A stretch of DNA of 64,000 nucleotides from an uncultured Prolixibacteraceae bacterium (GTDB taxonomy: Bacteria > Bacteroidota > Bacteroidia > Bacteroidales > Prolixibacteraceae): the NCBI GenBank assembly GCA_937915865.1, contig CALGIG010000083.1, forward strand, positions 1 through 64,000. The letters are read 5' to 3'. The translations under genes were made by a program, and so were the position numbers. Shown in pieces: positions 53,280 through 62,755 of the stretch. The number at the start of each line of letters is the position of its first letter. Position 1 is the first letter of the stretch. The notes below the pieces were generated by a model. The model was not told the origin of the DNA. It saw only the letters and a program-made list of their open reading frames with translations, and did not search any database.

Positions 53280-55226
53280 TTACCATGTTTTCTTTTTAAC
53301 AATTTCTTCCAATTCTTCCTGAAGTATTTCCCATTCGTACATTTTCTGCTCTAATTCTTTCTTCAGTCGGTCGTATTTTTTGAAAATTTCAGGATCAGAA
53401 CCATCAGCAATTTCCAGGGCTTTATCCATTTCAGTGATTTTACTTTCAAATGAATTAATTTCCTGTTCTGTTTTTTCTACACTTTTTTCAAGCCGGTTGA
53501 TATTTTTATTGATTTCCTTCCGTTCTTCGAAACTTAGCTTATCGGTTTCTTCAATTTTCTGATTTTCAAATTTCTGAGTTAAAGGTACATCCTTTTTCTC
53601 CAATTCTTTCATACTGTCCAATTTCTTCTTCTGAAGGAAATCGTATATGCCGCCAAGGTGTTGTTTAACTTTTTTGTCGCGGAACTCATAAACGCAATTC
53701 ACCAGTCCATCAAGGAATTCGCGGTCGTGCGATACAACAATCACTGTTCCGTCGTAATCGGCCAATGCTTGTTTAAGAATTTCTTTCGAACGAATATCAA
53801 GGTGGTTTGTTGGCTCGTCGAGTACCAACAGGTTAACCGGTTCGAGCATCAGTTTTACCATTGCCAGTCGTGAACGTTCGCCTCCTGAAAGTACTTTTAC
53901 TTTTTTGTCGACATCGTCGCCCGAAAACATGAAACCGCCAAGTATATTTCGAATTTTTGTACGAATTTCTCCTACAGCAATACGATCGATCGTTTCGAAT
54001 ACAGTCAATTCTTCGTCCAATAAATTGGCCTGGTTTTGAGCGTAATATCCAATTTTTACATTGTGCCCCAATTTGCATTCACCTCCATTGTATTCAAGCT
54101 CGTTCATGATGATGCGTGCCAGAGTAGTTTTTCCTTCGCCGTTTTTACCAACAAAAGCTACTTTCTCACCACGTTCAATAATCACATCTATTGAATCTAA
54201 AACTTCGTGAGTTCCATAACTTTTCGAGAGTTCCTTGATTTCGGCAACCACAGTACCGGAACGCAGAGCAGGAGGAAACTTGATACGGAGCGCCGAATTA
54301 TCTTCATCATCTACTTCCAGACGTTCGAGCCGGTCGAGTGCTTTGATGCGTGACTGAACCTGAACTGATTTAGTTGCTTTGTATCGGAACCGTTCAATGA
54401 ATTTCTCAGTATCCTCAATCATTTTTTGCTGATTGGTGTAGGCCGCTAATTGTTGTTCTCGCAATTCCTGACGTAGAATAAGGTATTTCGAATAATTTGC
54501 CTTGTAATCGTAAATACGGCCAAGAGTAATTTCGATAGTCCGATTGGTAACAGCATCAAGAAATGCCCGGTCGTGTGATACCAAAACCACAGAGCCATTA
54601 TATGTTTTCAAAAAATCTTCGAGCCACTGTATCGACTCAATATCAAGGTGGTTTGTGGGCTCATCAAGAAGGAAAACGTCGGGGCGTTTCAGCAGAATTT
54701 TGGCCAGTTCTATGCGCATACGCCAGCCTCCGCTGAACTCCGAAGTTTGACGGGTAAAATCGCTTCTCTTAAATCCAAGTCCTACGAGCGTGCGTTCAAC
54801 TTCAGCCTCAAAATTGTTTCCCCCAAGCATGTGAAAACGGTCGTTACATTCGGTTACATGGTCGAGCAGGCGGTGGTATTCAGTCGATTCGTAATCGGTA
54901 CGAATGGCAATCTGGTGGTTGATGTCTTCAATACGTTTTTCGAGAGCCAGTATTTCCTCAAACGATGTGACCGCTTCTTCAAAGACAGTTCGCCCATCGG
55001 TTACCAACATGTGTTGGGGTAAATAGCCTAACCGAACATCTGATGGAACAGCAACCACACCTTCAGTAGGTTGCTGTAATCCTGATAATATTTTTAGGAG
55101 CGTAGATTTACCGGCCCCGTTTTTGCCCACCAAACCTATGCGATCGCGCGGACTCACCAGTAGCGAAATCCCTTTGAAAAGGTCGAAGCCGCCAAAGCTA
55201 ACGACCAATTGATCAACCGAAATCAT
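53280..55226 (-). CDS. ABC-F ribosome-associated ATPase (Uup/YheS-like)
   Basis: A 648-residue ABC-F protein with two intact nucleotide-binding domains: P-loops GKNGAGKST and GKNGEGKTT, signatures FSGGW and LSGGE, and Walker B LLDEPTNHLD (twice). A charged interdomain linker and a long C-terminal coiled coil (about 560-648) are present, as in Uup or YheS. Both ATPase sites look active, in contrast with the YbiT-like protein at 21 kb. Antibiotic resistance cannot be inferred. Confidence 0.9.
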   Translation of the reverse strand: MISVDQLVVSFGGFDLFKGISLLVSPRDRIGLVGKNGAGKSTLLKILSGLQQPTEGVVAVPSDVRLGYLPQHMLVTDGRTVFEEAVTSFEEILALEKRIEDINHQIAIRTDYESTEYHRLLDHVTECNDRFHMLGGNNFEAEVERTLVGLGFKRSDFTRQTSEFSGGWRMRIELAKILLKRPDVFLLDEPTNHLDIESIQWLEDFLKTYNGSVVLVSHDRAFLDAVTNRTIEITLGRIYDYKANYSKYLILRQELREQQLAAYTNQQKMIEDTEKFIERFRYKATKSVQVQSRIKALDRLERLEVDDEDNSALRIKFPPALRSGTVVAEIKELSKSYGTHEVLDSIDVIIERGEKVAFVGKNGEGKTTLARIIMNELEYNGGECKLGHNVKIGYYAQNQANLLDEELTVFETIDRIAVGEIRTKIRNILGGFMFSGDDVDKKVKVLSGGERSRLAMVKLMLEPVNLLVLDEPTNHLDIRSKEILKQALADYDGTVIVVSHDREFLDGLVNCVYEFRDKKVKQHLGGIYDFLQKKKLDSMKELEKKDVPLTQKFENQKIEETDKLSFEERKEINKNINRLEKSVEKTEQEINSFESKITEMDKALEIADGSDPEIFKKYDRLKKELEQKMYEWEILQEELEEIVKKKTW

Positions 55227-55334
55227 AATGTTAAAAATTGAGGCTGCAAAGATAGAAAAATAAAGTCCTGCACAAAACCTCAGTGGTGAAGGACTTAAAA
55301 GTTCGTTCTTCAGAGAAGAGTAAAAGGTACGTTT

Positions 55335-57527
55335 TTATTTAATAGATACTTCCACCTTGAATTGAGGAACTTTGAGTTCTTGAGGAAGGGTTCGGAAGTC
55401 GGCTGTTGATATCTGAATATTTTCAGCTGGGATGCCCTGATTTTGGTTTAAAAATTCATAAAGAATCTTGTTCCGTTGATTTAGAATTTCCTGAAAACGG
55501 GAATCAACGCGGGAAACATCAATTCGTTTGACACAGGCCGCCTCAACGCCCAGCGAATCTACGCCCGGAACGGTTTTCCGGATAAAAGCCAACAGATTGG
55601 CGTCATCGTTTTTAATTTCAGAAACTTTTATCCTGGGAGTGTTTGGTTCAGCAGTCGGGGTTGCGGCAAATTCGGCTTTGGTCAATTCAACGGCAATTTG
55701 CGCCTTTTCTTTTTCAGGATCGGTTGTTTGATTAAAGGTGACAATTAAATCAGGTTTCTTCTTTAAAATTGAGGCTAATTTGGTTAAATCATCTCGCTGC
55801 CTTTGGTTAAGCGAATCTTGGGCAAATGCAAAAGGAAGTTTATCCATCGATTCGGGGTTTGCTCCTGCCAGGCTTGCCAGTGCATTAAAAGGAGATAATG
55901 CTGTTTTTACCATCAAATTAACAAACGTTTTCCAGATGATTTTTCCCAGTTTGAATTGCGGTTCTGATGGATTTCCTGAAACTGGCAAATCAAATTTGAT
56001 TTGGTCGTTTTTATCTTTCATGATATATAAAGCCAGACGTACAGGTACTTTCATGGCAGTAGTATCTTTGGTTCGTTTCCCAAATTCAAGCTCATCGATG
56101 ACAATATTGTTTGTATTATTCAATGAATTGGCAGTCATTTTGAGTCCGAGATCATAATATATCCAGCCTTGTGTAATAGGAGATGCAACATAGTATTCAG
56201 AATATGGTGAAAAGCTAACCAAATCCATTCGCTTAACTTTGGCTTCCATTTGTAAATTCATAAAATCAGTCATACTCCATATAGTTTTTCCACTAAATTC
56301 ACCCTTATTATTAAGTTTAGTATTGAAAATGACAGGGATTTGCCCTGCACTTTCAGTCAGGCCATTCATTGTTAAATTTAAATTGTTCAGATCATATTTA
56401 AAAGGACGGTTAAGCGTGTTATCAGTAATCGATACCAATCCATTATTTACCTGGATAGTATCGATTTTATATGTAACCGGGGTATTTATTTCTTGTTTTG
56501 AAGCCGTTCCTGCCATCGCATTTGCTATCGAATCGTTACGGAAATAAGGTTCAAAAAACTGCATTACATTAATATGCTTCTTGTCTCGAATCACAAGCAA
56601 ATGAGGTTGGTTTACTTCAATTTTCCCAAAGTCGAAATGAAAGCTTTTTAAGTTAATACCATTGATGTTGGCTGTTACTTTAGGAGCTGAAATAATTTTC
56701 TCCGATCGTTTGTCAATCGCAAAAAAATCGGTTATGTATCCTTTCCCAGCAAGTGAAATGTTTATTACTTCATTTATATCACCAACTATTTCAAGATTTG
56801 AGGTTAAAGCGCCACTTAACGATTCAATATTAAAATAGTCGGTCAGATAATTTTTAACAGGTTTGATGTCAATGTCTTGAGTGGCAAGTTCAATTTTATA
56901 TTTCTTTTCAATATTATCAACTGTTGCTTGTACATTAACATGACCTTTTTCACCCAACGTAAAGTTTACTCCTATGTCAGATTTTTTGTTATCCCAGGCG
57001 ATTAATGGAAGGTTCAGATTTAGGTCTTTCATATCCAGTTCATTATTTTTTTGTACGTCAGTATATTTCAATTGCCCGCTTATTAATTGGATATTCCTGA
57101 TGCTAAATTTTAATGTTTCGTTTTTGGTTGAGTCTTTCTTTACATGGGTACTATCTTTCGGCATCAGGCTGGAGAAGTTGAACTTTTCGCCGTTCTGGAT
57201 GATTTGTATTTTAGGTTCAGTTAACCTGATTTCAGAGACCGAATATTCGTTTTTGAGCAAAGTCCAAAGATTAAGGTCGATATAAAACTCTTTGAATGAT
57301 AGAAATTTATCAGTCTTGTTGTCCTCGTACATTACGAAGTTGTTAACCCGAACAGCAACTTTAGCGTAGTTGAAATGCAGTTCTCCAACCTCTATTTTCC
57401 GGCCAATAATCTTTTCGCTGTTTTTAACCAGGTACATTTTAGTGATTGAGGAAAGAAAATAAAAAAATACAATGATGATCGATAAGATAATTCCGGGGAT
57501 CAAGTACCGTTTTTTAATGCGTAGCAT
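55335..57527 (-). CDS. DUF748 (AsmA-like) inner-membrane protein
   Basis: A 730-residue protein with one N-terminal transmembrane helix (about 10-28; YLIPGIILSIIIVFFYFLSS) and a long periplasmic beta-rich domain of the DUF748/AsmA type, thought in general to move lipids between membranes. The C-terminal part includes GKIIWKTFVNLMVKTALSPFNALASLAG, the DUF748 hallmark. Divergent from rlmD; promoter for this gene not identified. Confidence 0.85.
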   Translation of the reverse strand: MLRIKKRYLIPGIILSIIIVFFYFLSSITKMYLVKNSEKIIGRKIEVGELHFNYAKVAVRVNNFVMYEDNKTDKFLSFKEFYIDLNLWTLLKNEYSVSEIRLTEPKIQIIQNGEKFNFSSLMPKDSTHVKKDSTKNETLKFSIRNIQLISGQLKYTDVQKNNELDMKDLNLNLPLIAWDNKKSDIGVNFTLGEKGHVNVQATVDNIEKKYKIELATQDIDIKPVKNYLTDYFNIESLSGALTSNLEIVGDINEVINISLAGKGYITDFFAIDKRSEKIISAPKVTANINGINLKSFHFDFGKIEVNQPHLLVIRDKKHINVMQFFEPYFRNDSIANAMAGTASKQEINTPVTYKIDTIQVNNGLVSITDNTLNRPFKYDLNNLNLTMNGLTESAGQIPVIFNTKLNNKGEFSGKTIWSMTDFMNLQMEAKVKRMDLVSFSPYSEYYVASPITQGWIYYDLGLKMTANSLNNTNNIVIDELEFGKRTKDTTAMKVPVRLALYIMKDKNDQIKFDLPVSGNPSEPQFKLGKIIWKTFVNLMVKTALSPFNALASLAGANPESMDKLPFAFAQDSLNQRQRDDLTKLASILKKKPDLIVTFNQTTDPEKEKAQIAVELTKAEFAATPTAEPNTPRIKVSEIKNDDANLLAFIRKTVPGVDSLGVEAACVKRIDVSRVDSRFQEILNQRNKILYEFLNQNQGIPAENIQISTADFRTLPQELKVPQFKVEVSIK

Positions 57528-57567
57528 GACTTTAAAATTTCAGGTAAAGATAAACAGGAACTTTGAT

Positions 57568-57575
57568 TACTTTTG
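57568..57575 (+). promoter_or_regulatory. -7 element of rlmD
   Basis: TACTTTTG, 19 bases before the ATG at 57595; the longer frame starting at 57472 spans it and overlaps the DUF748 gene, so it is not used. Confidence 0.6.
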
Positions 57576-57594
57576 CCGAAAATTCTCGGAAATC

Positions 57595-59004
57595 ATGGGA
57601 CGAAGTAAAAAAAATAAACCATTTCTTGAAAGGGTTAAGATTACAGACATAGGCGCTGAAGGTAAGGCAATTGCAAGAGTTGATGATGTTGTGGTTTTTA
57701 CGACCCATGTAATTCCTGGCGATGTAGTTGACCTACAGGTCACGAAAAAGCGCTCAAAGTACATGGAAGCCAAGGTGGTTAAGGTTGTAGAACCATCGCC
57801 TGATCGTGTTCCGGCATTTTGTGAACATTTCGAAGTTTGCGGCGGTTGCAAGTGGCAATTTCTTCCTTACGAAAAGCAACTTTTTTACAAACAGAAGCAG
57901 GTGGTCGATCAATTAACCCGTATTGGACGAATAGAACTTCCAGATATTAGACCGATTTTAGGCTCTGCTAAAACAACTTTTTATAGAAATAAGCTCGAAT
58001 ATGGCTTTTCGAACAAACGTTGGCTAACTGAAAGTGAAATGGGTTTAGAAGGAAGTAGTTTGAATATGAATGCTTTGGGTTTTCATGTTCCTGGAATGTT
58101 TGATAAAATTATTAATATTAACAAATGCTGGTTACAGGGCGATCCTTCGAACCAAATTCGTGATTTCATTAAAAAGTATGCCGATGAGAATGGATTAGAA
58201 TATTTTGATCGCAGGATTCAAACAGGTTTATTACGAAATATTATTATTCGTACATCGTCAACGGGTGAAGTGATGTTGATTGTTTGTTTTTACCGTGAAG
58301 AAACCGAAAACCGCGAAAAGTTACTGGCAGCTTTGGCTGATGAATTTCCTCAGGTTACATCGCTAATGTATGTGATCAACGAGAAAGGCAACGATACGAT
58401 TACAGATCAGGAAATACTGGTTTACAAGGGGAAAGACTATATTCTTGAGGAAATGGAAGGCTTGAAATTTAAAATAGGCCCCAAAAGTTTTTACCAGACC
58501 AATTCGGGTCAGGCTTACGAGCTGTATAAGGTAGCCCGTGAATTTGCCGCACTAAAGGGAGGGGAAGTAGTCTACGACTTATATACCGGAACCGGAACTA
58601 TTGCCAATTTTATAGCTTGCAACGTGAAAAAGGTTGTCGGGATAGAATATGTTCGTGAAGCAATTGAAGATGCGCGTGTGAATTCAGAACTTAATGGCAT
58701 TGAGAATACAAGCTTTTTTGCGGGTGACATGAAACGAATTCTGACCAGCGAATTCATAACCAGCCAGGGAAAGCCAGATGTAATTATTACCGATCCTCCT
58801 CGTGCCGGAATGGATGAAGATGTGGTGAAAACCATCTTGGAAGCAGCGTCTGAACGTATCGTGTATGTTAGTTGTAATCCGGCTACCCAGGCACGTGACC
58901 TGTCGTTAATGAATGAGGCCTACAAAGTTACCCGTGTTCAACCGGTGGATATGTTTCCGCATACGCATCATGTAGAGAATGTGGTTTTGCTCGAAAAGCG
59001 ATAA
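57595..59004 (+). CDS. rlmD: 23S rRNA m5U1939 methyltransferase RlmD
   Basis: A 469-residue RNA m5U methyltransferase. N-terminal TRAM domain (about 1-65), a [4Fe-4S] cluster site with Cys76, Cys82 and Cys85 (CEHFEVCGGC), and a C-terminal SAM domain with YDLYTGTGTIANF, TDPPRAGMDE and the catalytic Cys in YVSCNPATQ. RlmC/TrmA-type targets are possible; the call rests on overall architecture. A repeat element follows. Confidence 0.85.
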   Translation: MGRSKKNKPFLERVKITDIGAEGKAIARVDDVVVFTTHVIPGDVVDLQVTKKRSKYMEAKVVKVVEPSPDRVPAFCEHFEVCGGCKWQFLPYEKQLFYKQKQVVDQLTRIGRIELPDIRPILGSAKTTFYRNKLEYGFSNKRWLTESEMGLEGSSLNMNALGFHVPGMFDKIININKCWLQGDPSNQIRDFIKKYADENGLEYFDRRIQTGLLRNIIIRTSSTGEVMLIVCFYREETENREKLLAALADEFPQVTSLMYVINEKGNDTITDQEILVYKGKDYILEEMEGLKFKIGPKSFYQTNSGQAYELYKVAREFAALKGGEVVYDLYTGTGTIANFIACNVKKVVGIEYVREAIEDARVNSELNGIENTSFFAGDMKRILTSEFITSQGKPDVIITDPPRAGMDEDVVKTILEAASERIVYVSCNPATQARDLSLMNEAYKVTRVQPVDMFPHTHHVENVVLLEKR

Positions 59005-59026
59005 AATTATTTGTACTACAGACATT

Positions 59027-59080
59027 CACAGATTTACAAGGGAAGGATAAACGATCTGTGTAAATCTGTGAGTATCTGTG
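59027..59080. repeat. Inverted repeat with ATCTGTG units
   Basis: CACAGATTTACA (59027-59038) and its perfect reverse complement (59059-59070), and three ATCTGTG copies (59054, 59064, 59074). Lies between convergent rlmD and the DUF3795 gene. Confidence 0.7.
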
Positions 59081-59091
59081 GCGAAATACCT

Positions 59092-59427
59092 TTAGTTCAG
59101 TGACTTCAAGTTTAGTAAAGCTTCAGGAACGAACTGGTGCAGGTTTTTCACTGTTTCGCAAGTGTCCAGTTGATCGCATGTGGCGCAGGTTTTAAAGTCT
59201 TTTTCATCGGCACATTTGCGAATCTCGCATTGACTGCAATGTGCAAATTTTACTCCATCTTCGCGGCAGCCGGTACAATTAATCATTTCAGGTGTAATAT
59301 CAGCACCGAATTGAACTTTCCAGGTGGCAGCTGTTTTTGCACGTAATTCATTATCATTGGCAAGGGTTGCAATACGGGCGTCGCAGGTTTTGCAGTCTAG
59401 GCCGCAGCAGGCAATTACTTTTTCCAT
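59092..59427 (-). CDS. DUF3795 cysteine-rich protein
   Basis: A 111-residue protein with twelve cysteines in pairs (CCGLDCKTC, CTGCRED, HCSQCEIRKC, CATC.....C), the DUF3795 pattern, which suggests metal or iron-sulfur binding. Role unknown, cytoplasmic. It starts MEKVIACCGLDC. It is followed downstream by an inverted repeat shared with rlmD. Confidence 0.85.
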   Translation of the reverse strand: MEKVIACCGLDCKTCDARIATLANDNELRAKTAATWKVQFGADITPEMINCTGCREDGVKFAHCSQCEIRKCADEKDFKTCATCDQLDTCETVKNLHQFVPEALLNLKSLN

Positions 59428-59478
59428 AGTTGATTTTTTTAATGATGTTTGTGTATATTAAAGCGCTTATATTTTTAC

Positions 59479-60084
59479 TTACCACTCAAAGTTATATTGT
59501 TTTTTTAGTTCCTGTACTTCCTGATAACTAAGTTCGTTTCTGAAAAGAAAGGATCGTTGACCGTTTTTATATTCTTTAAATTTGTATCCGGCTTCATACC
59601 AATACAAAAGTATCGATGTAAAGTCACTCATTATTTCTTCCGAGTCAAGATCAAATTGGTACTCGTAAACATTATTGGCGTAAATAAATGAGATTCTGTT
59701 ATTATCACCGTAACTAACTTCGCGGCCCACCCGATATCCATTATATCCCTGATAAAATATTTTTAAATCCTGAATTTCTTTAATCGATATTTTCAATGGA
59801 GTTAAGTTATCTGAAATTATAATTAATTCACTATCAATTATTAAAGATATTTCAATTGTTTTTGTTTTCCGACCATATCTCTTAACTGAAAATATGAGAA
59901 TGCCATAACCCAATAAAATAAGAGCAACGTTTAAACCTAGGTTTGAATAGTTAATTGAAGGGGAAAGAACTAGTAAATAATAATAAATTGCTCCAATAAC
60001 TGGAATAGCCCAAAATTCTTTTATTACTTGAAAAGTATATTCAGGCTTAGTTAACTTCCTATTTAACAATGTTTTAATCATCAT
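59479..60084 (-). CDS. Uncharacterised membrane protein
   Basis: A 201-residue protein with two N-terminal hydrophobic segments (about 28-45 and 50-67; VIGAIYYYLLV and NVALILLGYGILIFS) and a C-terminal soluble domain of alternating strands that ends in a helical segment (ELSYQEVQELKKQ). It resembles small bacterial PH-like membrane proteins in layout, but I cannot assign a family. It lies 62 bases after the glutathionylspermidine-synthase-like gene on the same strand. Confidence 0.65.
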   Translation of the reverse strand: MMIKTLLNRKLTKPEYTFQVIKEFWAIPVIGAIYYYLLVLSPSINYSNLGLNVALILLGYGILIFSVKRYGRKTKTIEISLIIDSELIIISDNLTPLKISIKEIQDLKIFYQGYNGYRVGREVSYGDNNRISFIYANNVYEYQFDLDSEEIMSDFTSILLYWYEAGYKFKEYKNGQRSFLFRNELSYQEVQELKKQYNFEW

Positions 60085-60146
60085 TCCAAATTTAGTAAAA
60101 GGGTTTCATTGATTCACCGAATTTGAGTTATTCCAGACTTTTAAAC

Positions 60147-61274
60147 TTATTCAAAATAGTGGGGCACAAAACGGCTGGTATTCCCGGTTATTAATCCGAC
60201 AGATTCGCGAATACCCATTCCTGCTGCTTCCGATCCAATTATCCAGCTACCGATTACCGGATGGTTTCCTTCAAAGTTTGGCAATGTAAAATATCGCTGA
60301 TATACATAGCCCTCTTCTCCATATTCGCCATCAGTTTCTTCAAGTATTGATCCGTTTTTTACAATGGATACATTGGCTCCTTCACGCGAAAGCAGTGGTT
60401 TGCGAACGTATTCGCCTGTTAATGGTTTCGAGGCAGAGCATGGCAAAATGTAAGGCGAGTCGGGAAATAATTCGTAAAGAATACAAAGTATCATTTTGTT
60501 GGATAATAACATTTTCCATGCTGGTTCTATCCACCAGCATTTATCGCGCGTTGGGTTTAATTCCTGACCAAACTCTTCGCCAAGCATCCATTCGTAAGGA
60601 TACAGTTTGAAAATGGTCGATATTTCCTCGCCGTTATCGTCAACAAATACTTTGTTTCTGTCGTCGAAACCCAGTTGCTCCATGTATATGAAATGAGTGT
60701 CGAATCCGGCTTGGGTGGCAACATCTTCCAAATATTTAACGGTCATCAGATCTTTCAGATTTTCGTCGACGCAGCAAAAGTGCATACGATTTGAATCGCG
60801 CCACTCGCGAATTACCTGAAAGTGCTTTTGCAGGCGTTCGTGAATGGAATTGAACTGGTCGGCGTCGGGTTTTACATCCTGAAGCCAATACCATTGAATA
60901 ACTGACGATTCTAGCAATGAGGTTGGTGTATCAGCATTGAATTCAAGCAATTTGATTTCTCCATTATTGAAGGCAAGATCTATGCGCCCGTAAAGCGATG
61001 GCTGATCTTCGTACCACGACCATTTGATCAGATCACCAAATTGCGGATCAATGGCAAAGCGTGAATACAATTCGTTTTTGATGACGTATTCAACAGCTTG
61101 GCAACACATCTCAAATATTTCGTTGGTAGCTTTTTCGAGGTGCAAGATTTCTGATTCCGAAAATTTATAGGCGGCTTCTTCTTTCCAGTAATTTCCACCG
61201 TCGTTGAACAAAAATCCTTGCTCCTCAATACGTTTTTGCCAGTTTTTCCTTGGGGTAAAATTTATTCTTTCCAT
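60147..61274 (-). CDS. Glutathionylspermidine synthase-like ATP-grasp protein
   Basis: A 375-residue protein of the glutathionylspermidine synthase preATP-grasp family, similar to E. coli YgiC/YjfC. Family segments: SLYGRIDLAFNNGEIKLLEFNADTPTSLLE and WWIEPAWKMLLSNK near the middle, plus KPLLSREGANVSIV. It lacks the N-terminal amidase of the trypanosomal and E. coli bifunctional enzymes, so it may ligate other amines or peptides. The gene follows a small lipoprotein gene by 8 bases, like the ygiB-ygiC pair. Confidence 0.87.
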   Translation of the reverse strand: MERINFTPRKNWQKRIEEQGFLFNDGGNYWKEEAAYKFSESEILHLEKATNEIFEMCCQAVEYVIKNELYSRFAIDPQFGDLIKWSWYEDQPSLYGRIDLAFNNGEIKLLEFNADTPTSLLESSVIQWYWLQDVKPDADQFNSIHERLQKHFQVIREWRDSNRMHFCCVDENLKDLMTVKYLEDVATQAGFDTHFIYMEQLGFDDRNKVFVDDNGEEISTIFKLYPYEWMLGEEFGQELNPTRDKCWWIEPAWKMLLSNKMILCILYELFPDSPYILPCSASKPLTGEYVRKPLLSREGANVSIVKNGSILEETDGEYGEEGYVYQRYFTLPNFEGNHPVIGSWIIGSEAAGMGIRESVGLITGNTSRFVPHYFE

Positions 61275-61282
61275 GTGTTGAT

Positions 61283-61594
61283 TTAGCTGTGTACAGATAG
61301 GCCTCTCCCGATTCGGCCAAAACCTCCAGTGCGAATTTGCGTCGGAATGTGAAACGGTGAGCGAATTTGAGTAGTTGTTGATGGATTGTATCTGTTTGGA
61401 TTTATACGTTCGTTATAAATTGGATACCAGCCATGCCCATAATAGCGGTATGGCATTTTATTCACAAGTGTATCGCGTGTTTGTCCGTTTTTACTGGCCC
61501 CTGTAATCCAGTCGTCATTGGTATTACGGTTTGTACACGATTGAATGGCAGCAAGCATTATCATTCCCAGCACTACGCGGGTCGATCTTTTCAT
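61283..61594 (-). CDS. Small lipoprotein (YgiB-like in context)
   Basis: A 103-residue lipoprotein; lipidated Cys at residue 20 (AIQSC). The mature part is Asn-, Gly- and Arg-rich with low complexity (RYYGHGWYPIYNERINPNRYN). It is probably the counterpart of YgiB/DUF1190 lipoproteins, which are encoded next to glutathionylspermidine-synthase-like genes, though sequence similarity is not obvious. It lies between the SPFH gene (96 bases upstream) and the synthase-like gene (8 bases downstream). Confidence 0.7.
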   Translation of the reverse strand: MKRSTRVVLGMIMLAAIQSCTNRNTNDDWITGASKNGQTRDTLVNKMPYRYYGHGWYPIYNERINPNRYNPSTTTQIRSPFHIPTQIRTGGFGRIGRGLSVHS

Positions 61595-61690
61595 GTTGAG
61601 ATTTATTTGGAATTTTTGGGTTTAACCACAGTCTTTCATTGCAGGGCCGAATTACGCCTGAGAATGAAAAACTGTGGCTTTTTTTTTAGT

Positions 61691-62614
61691 CTATTTCGTT
61701 TCTTCGAGTTTCATCATTCCCATCATTTGGTGAATGGTTTTTTCCATTCCTTCGGTTGAACCATCAAGAAATATGACATTGCCTTTGCCGTTTTCGGCGA
61801 AATTTTTGATGGCTTCGGTCCACATCGAGAATAACAGGAATGAGGTATCCAGATCGGCATCGGCCATTTCTTTAGCCGCCGAAGCCATACCTTTGGCTAC
61901 TTCCTGGCGGAAAAGTGCGATACCTTGTCCGCGTTGCATAGCAGCTTCTTTTTCAGCAATTGCCGAAATTTTAATCGCGTTTCCCTCAGCTTCGGCAGCT
62001 TTTGTTTTAGTAATTAAAAGCGCCTGACCTTCGTTTTCGGCAGCAGCTTTCAGATTATTCGAAGCTACCACTTTAGCCATCGATTTAATAATTTCTTCGT
62101 CAAACGAAATATCGTTTAATTGGATATCAATCATGTGATAACCCCATGCTTCCAATGTTCCATCGAGATGTGTTTTTACCTCCTGAACAATTTCAGTACG
62201 AAGGCCTAAAATTTCGGCTTGTTTTTTTGTGGCCACGAAACTACGGATAGTGCCTTCAATTGTGCGAGTGAGGGCTTGGTTGAAATTGTTTTGGTCAACG
62301 AATTTGAACGCCACGTTTTTGATGGTTTCTTCCTCCTGGTTAATTACAGCATAAAGCAACATTGCTTTAAAATGAACATTGGCCTGATCTTGCGTAATAG
62401 CCTGGAATCCAAGTTCGACTGAACGGTTCTGGATTGAAATTCGTTTATAAACATTTTCAATTAAAGGAATTCGAAAATTCAACCCGGGACTCATGATACG
62501 ACGGTATTTACCAAAAATGGTTATGACCGCTATACTTCCCTGGTTTACTGTAACAAATCCTGATAAAAAAATGAGCACAACGAGTGCTCCAACAACTGCT
62601 AATGCAATTTCCAT
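61691..62614 (-). CDS. SPFH/Band 7 membrane scaffold protein
   Basis: A 307-residue stomatin/flotillin-like protein with an N-terminal membrane helix (ALAVVGALVVLIFLSGFV), the SPFH domain (about 30-200; NQGSIAVITIFGKYRRIMSPGLNFRIPLIENV) and an Ala- and Glu-rich coiled coil (about 200-270) involved in oligomerisation. The closest patterns are plant HIR/prohibitin-type proteins. Likely forms membrane microdomain scaffolds. It leads the cluster containing the lipoprotein and the glutathionylspermidine-synthase-like gene. Confidence 0.88.
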   Translation of the reverse strand: MEIALAVVGALVVLIFLSGFVTVNQGSIAVITIFGKYRRIMSPGLNFRIPLIENVYKRISIQNRSVELGFQAITQDQANVHFKAMLLYAVINQEEETIKNVAFKFVDQNNFNQALTRTIEGTIRSFVATKKQAEILGLRTEIVQEVKTHLDGTLEAWGYHMIDIQLNDISFDEEIIKSMAKVVASNNLKAAAENEGQALLITKTKAAEAEGNAIKISAIAEKEAAMQRGQGIALFRQEVAKGMASAAKEMADADLDTSFLLFSMWTEAIKNFAENGKGNVIFLDGSTEGMEKTIHQMMGMMKLEETK

Positions 62615-62742
62615 AATAATAAGTTTTAGTTTTTTGATGTGGTAAAATTATGATATGACAAGTGCTCGGTATACAAAAACAAGGTAAGCTCATGCTTTTT
62701 GCCGCTGAATGACGTTATCTTAGGATTAATGATTGAATTATT

Positions 62743-62748
62743 GGAGGT
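62743..62748 (+). promoter_or_regulatory. Strong Shine-Dalgarno of a 24-codon ORF
   Basis: GGAGGTGAT (62743-62751) is an exact complement of the canonical 16S rRNA 3' end; an ATG follows 4 bases later. Confidence 0.55.
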
Positions 62749-62755
62749 GATTTGC

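Noticed and set aside
61621..61690. Terminator for the SPFH gene
   Set aside because: A two-part hairpin exists, but its T run is on the plus strand while the genes on both sides are on the minus strand, so it does not fit a minus-strand terminator.
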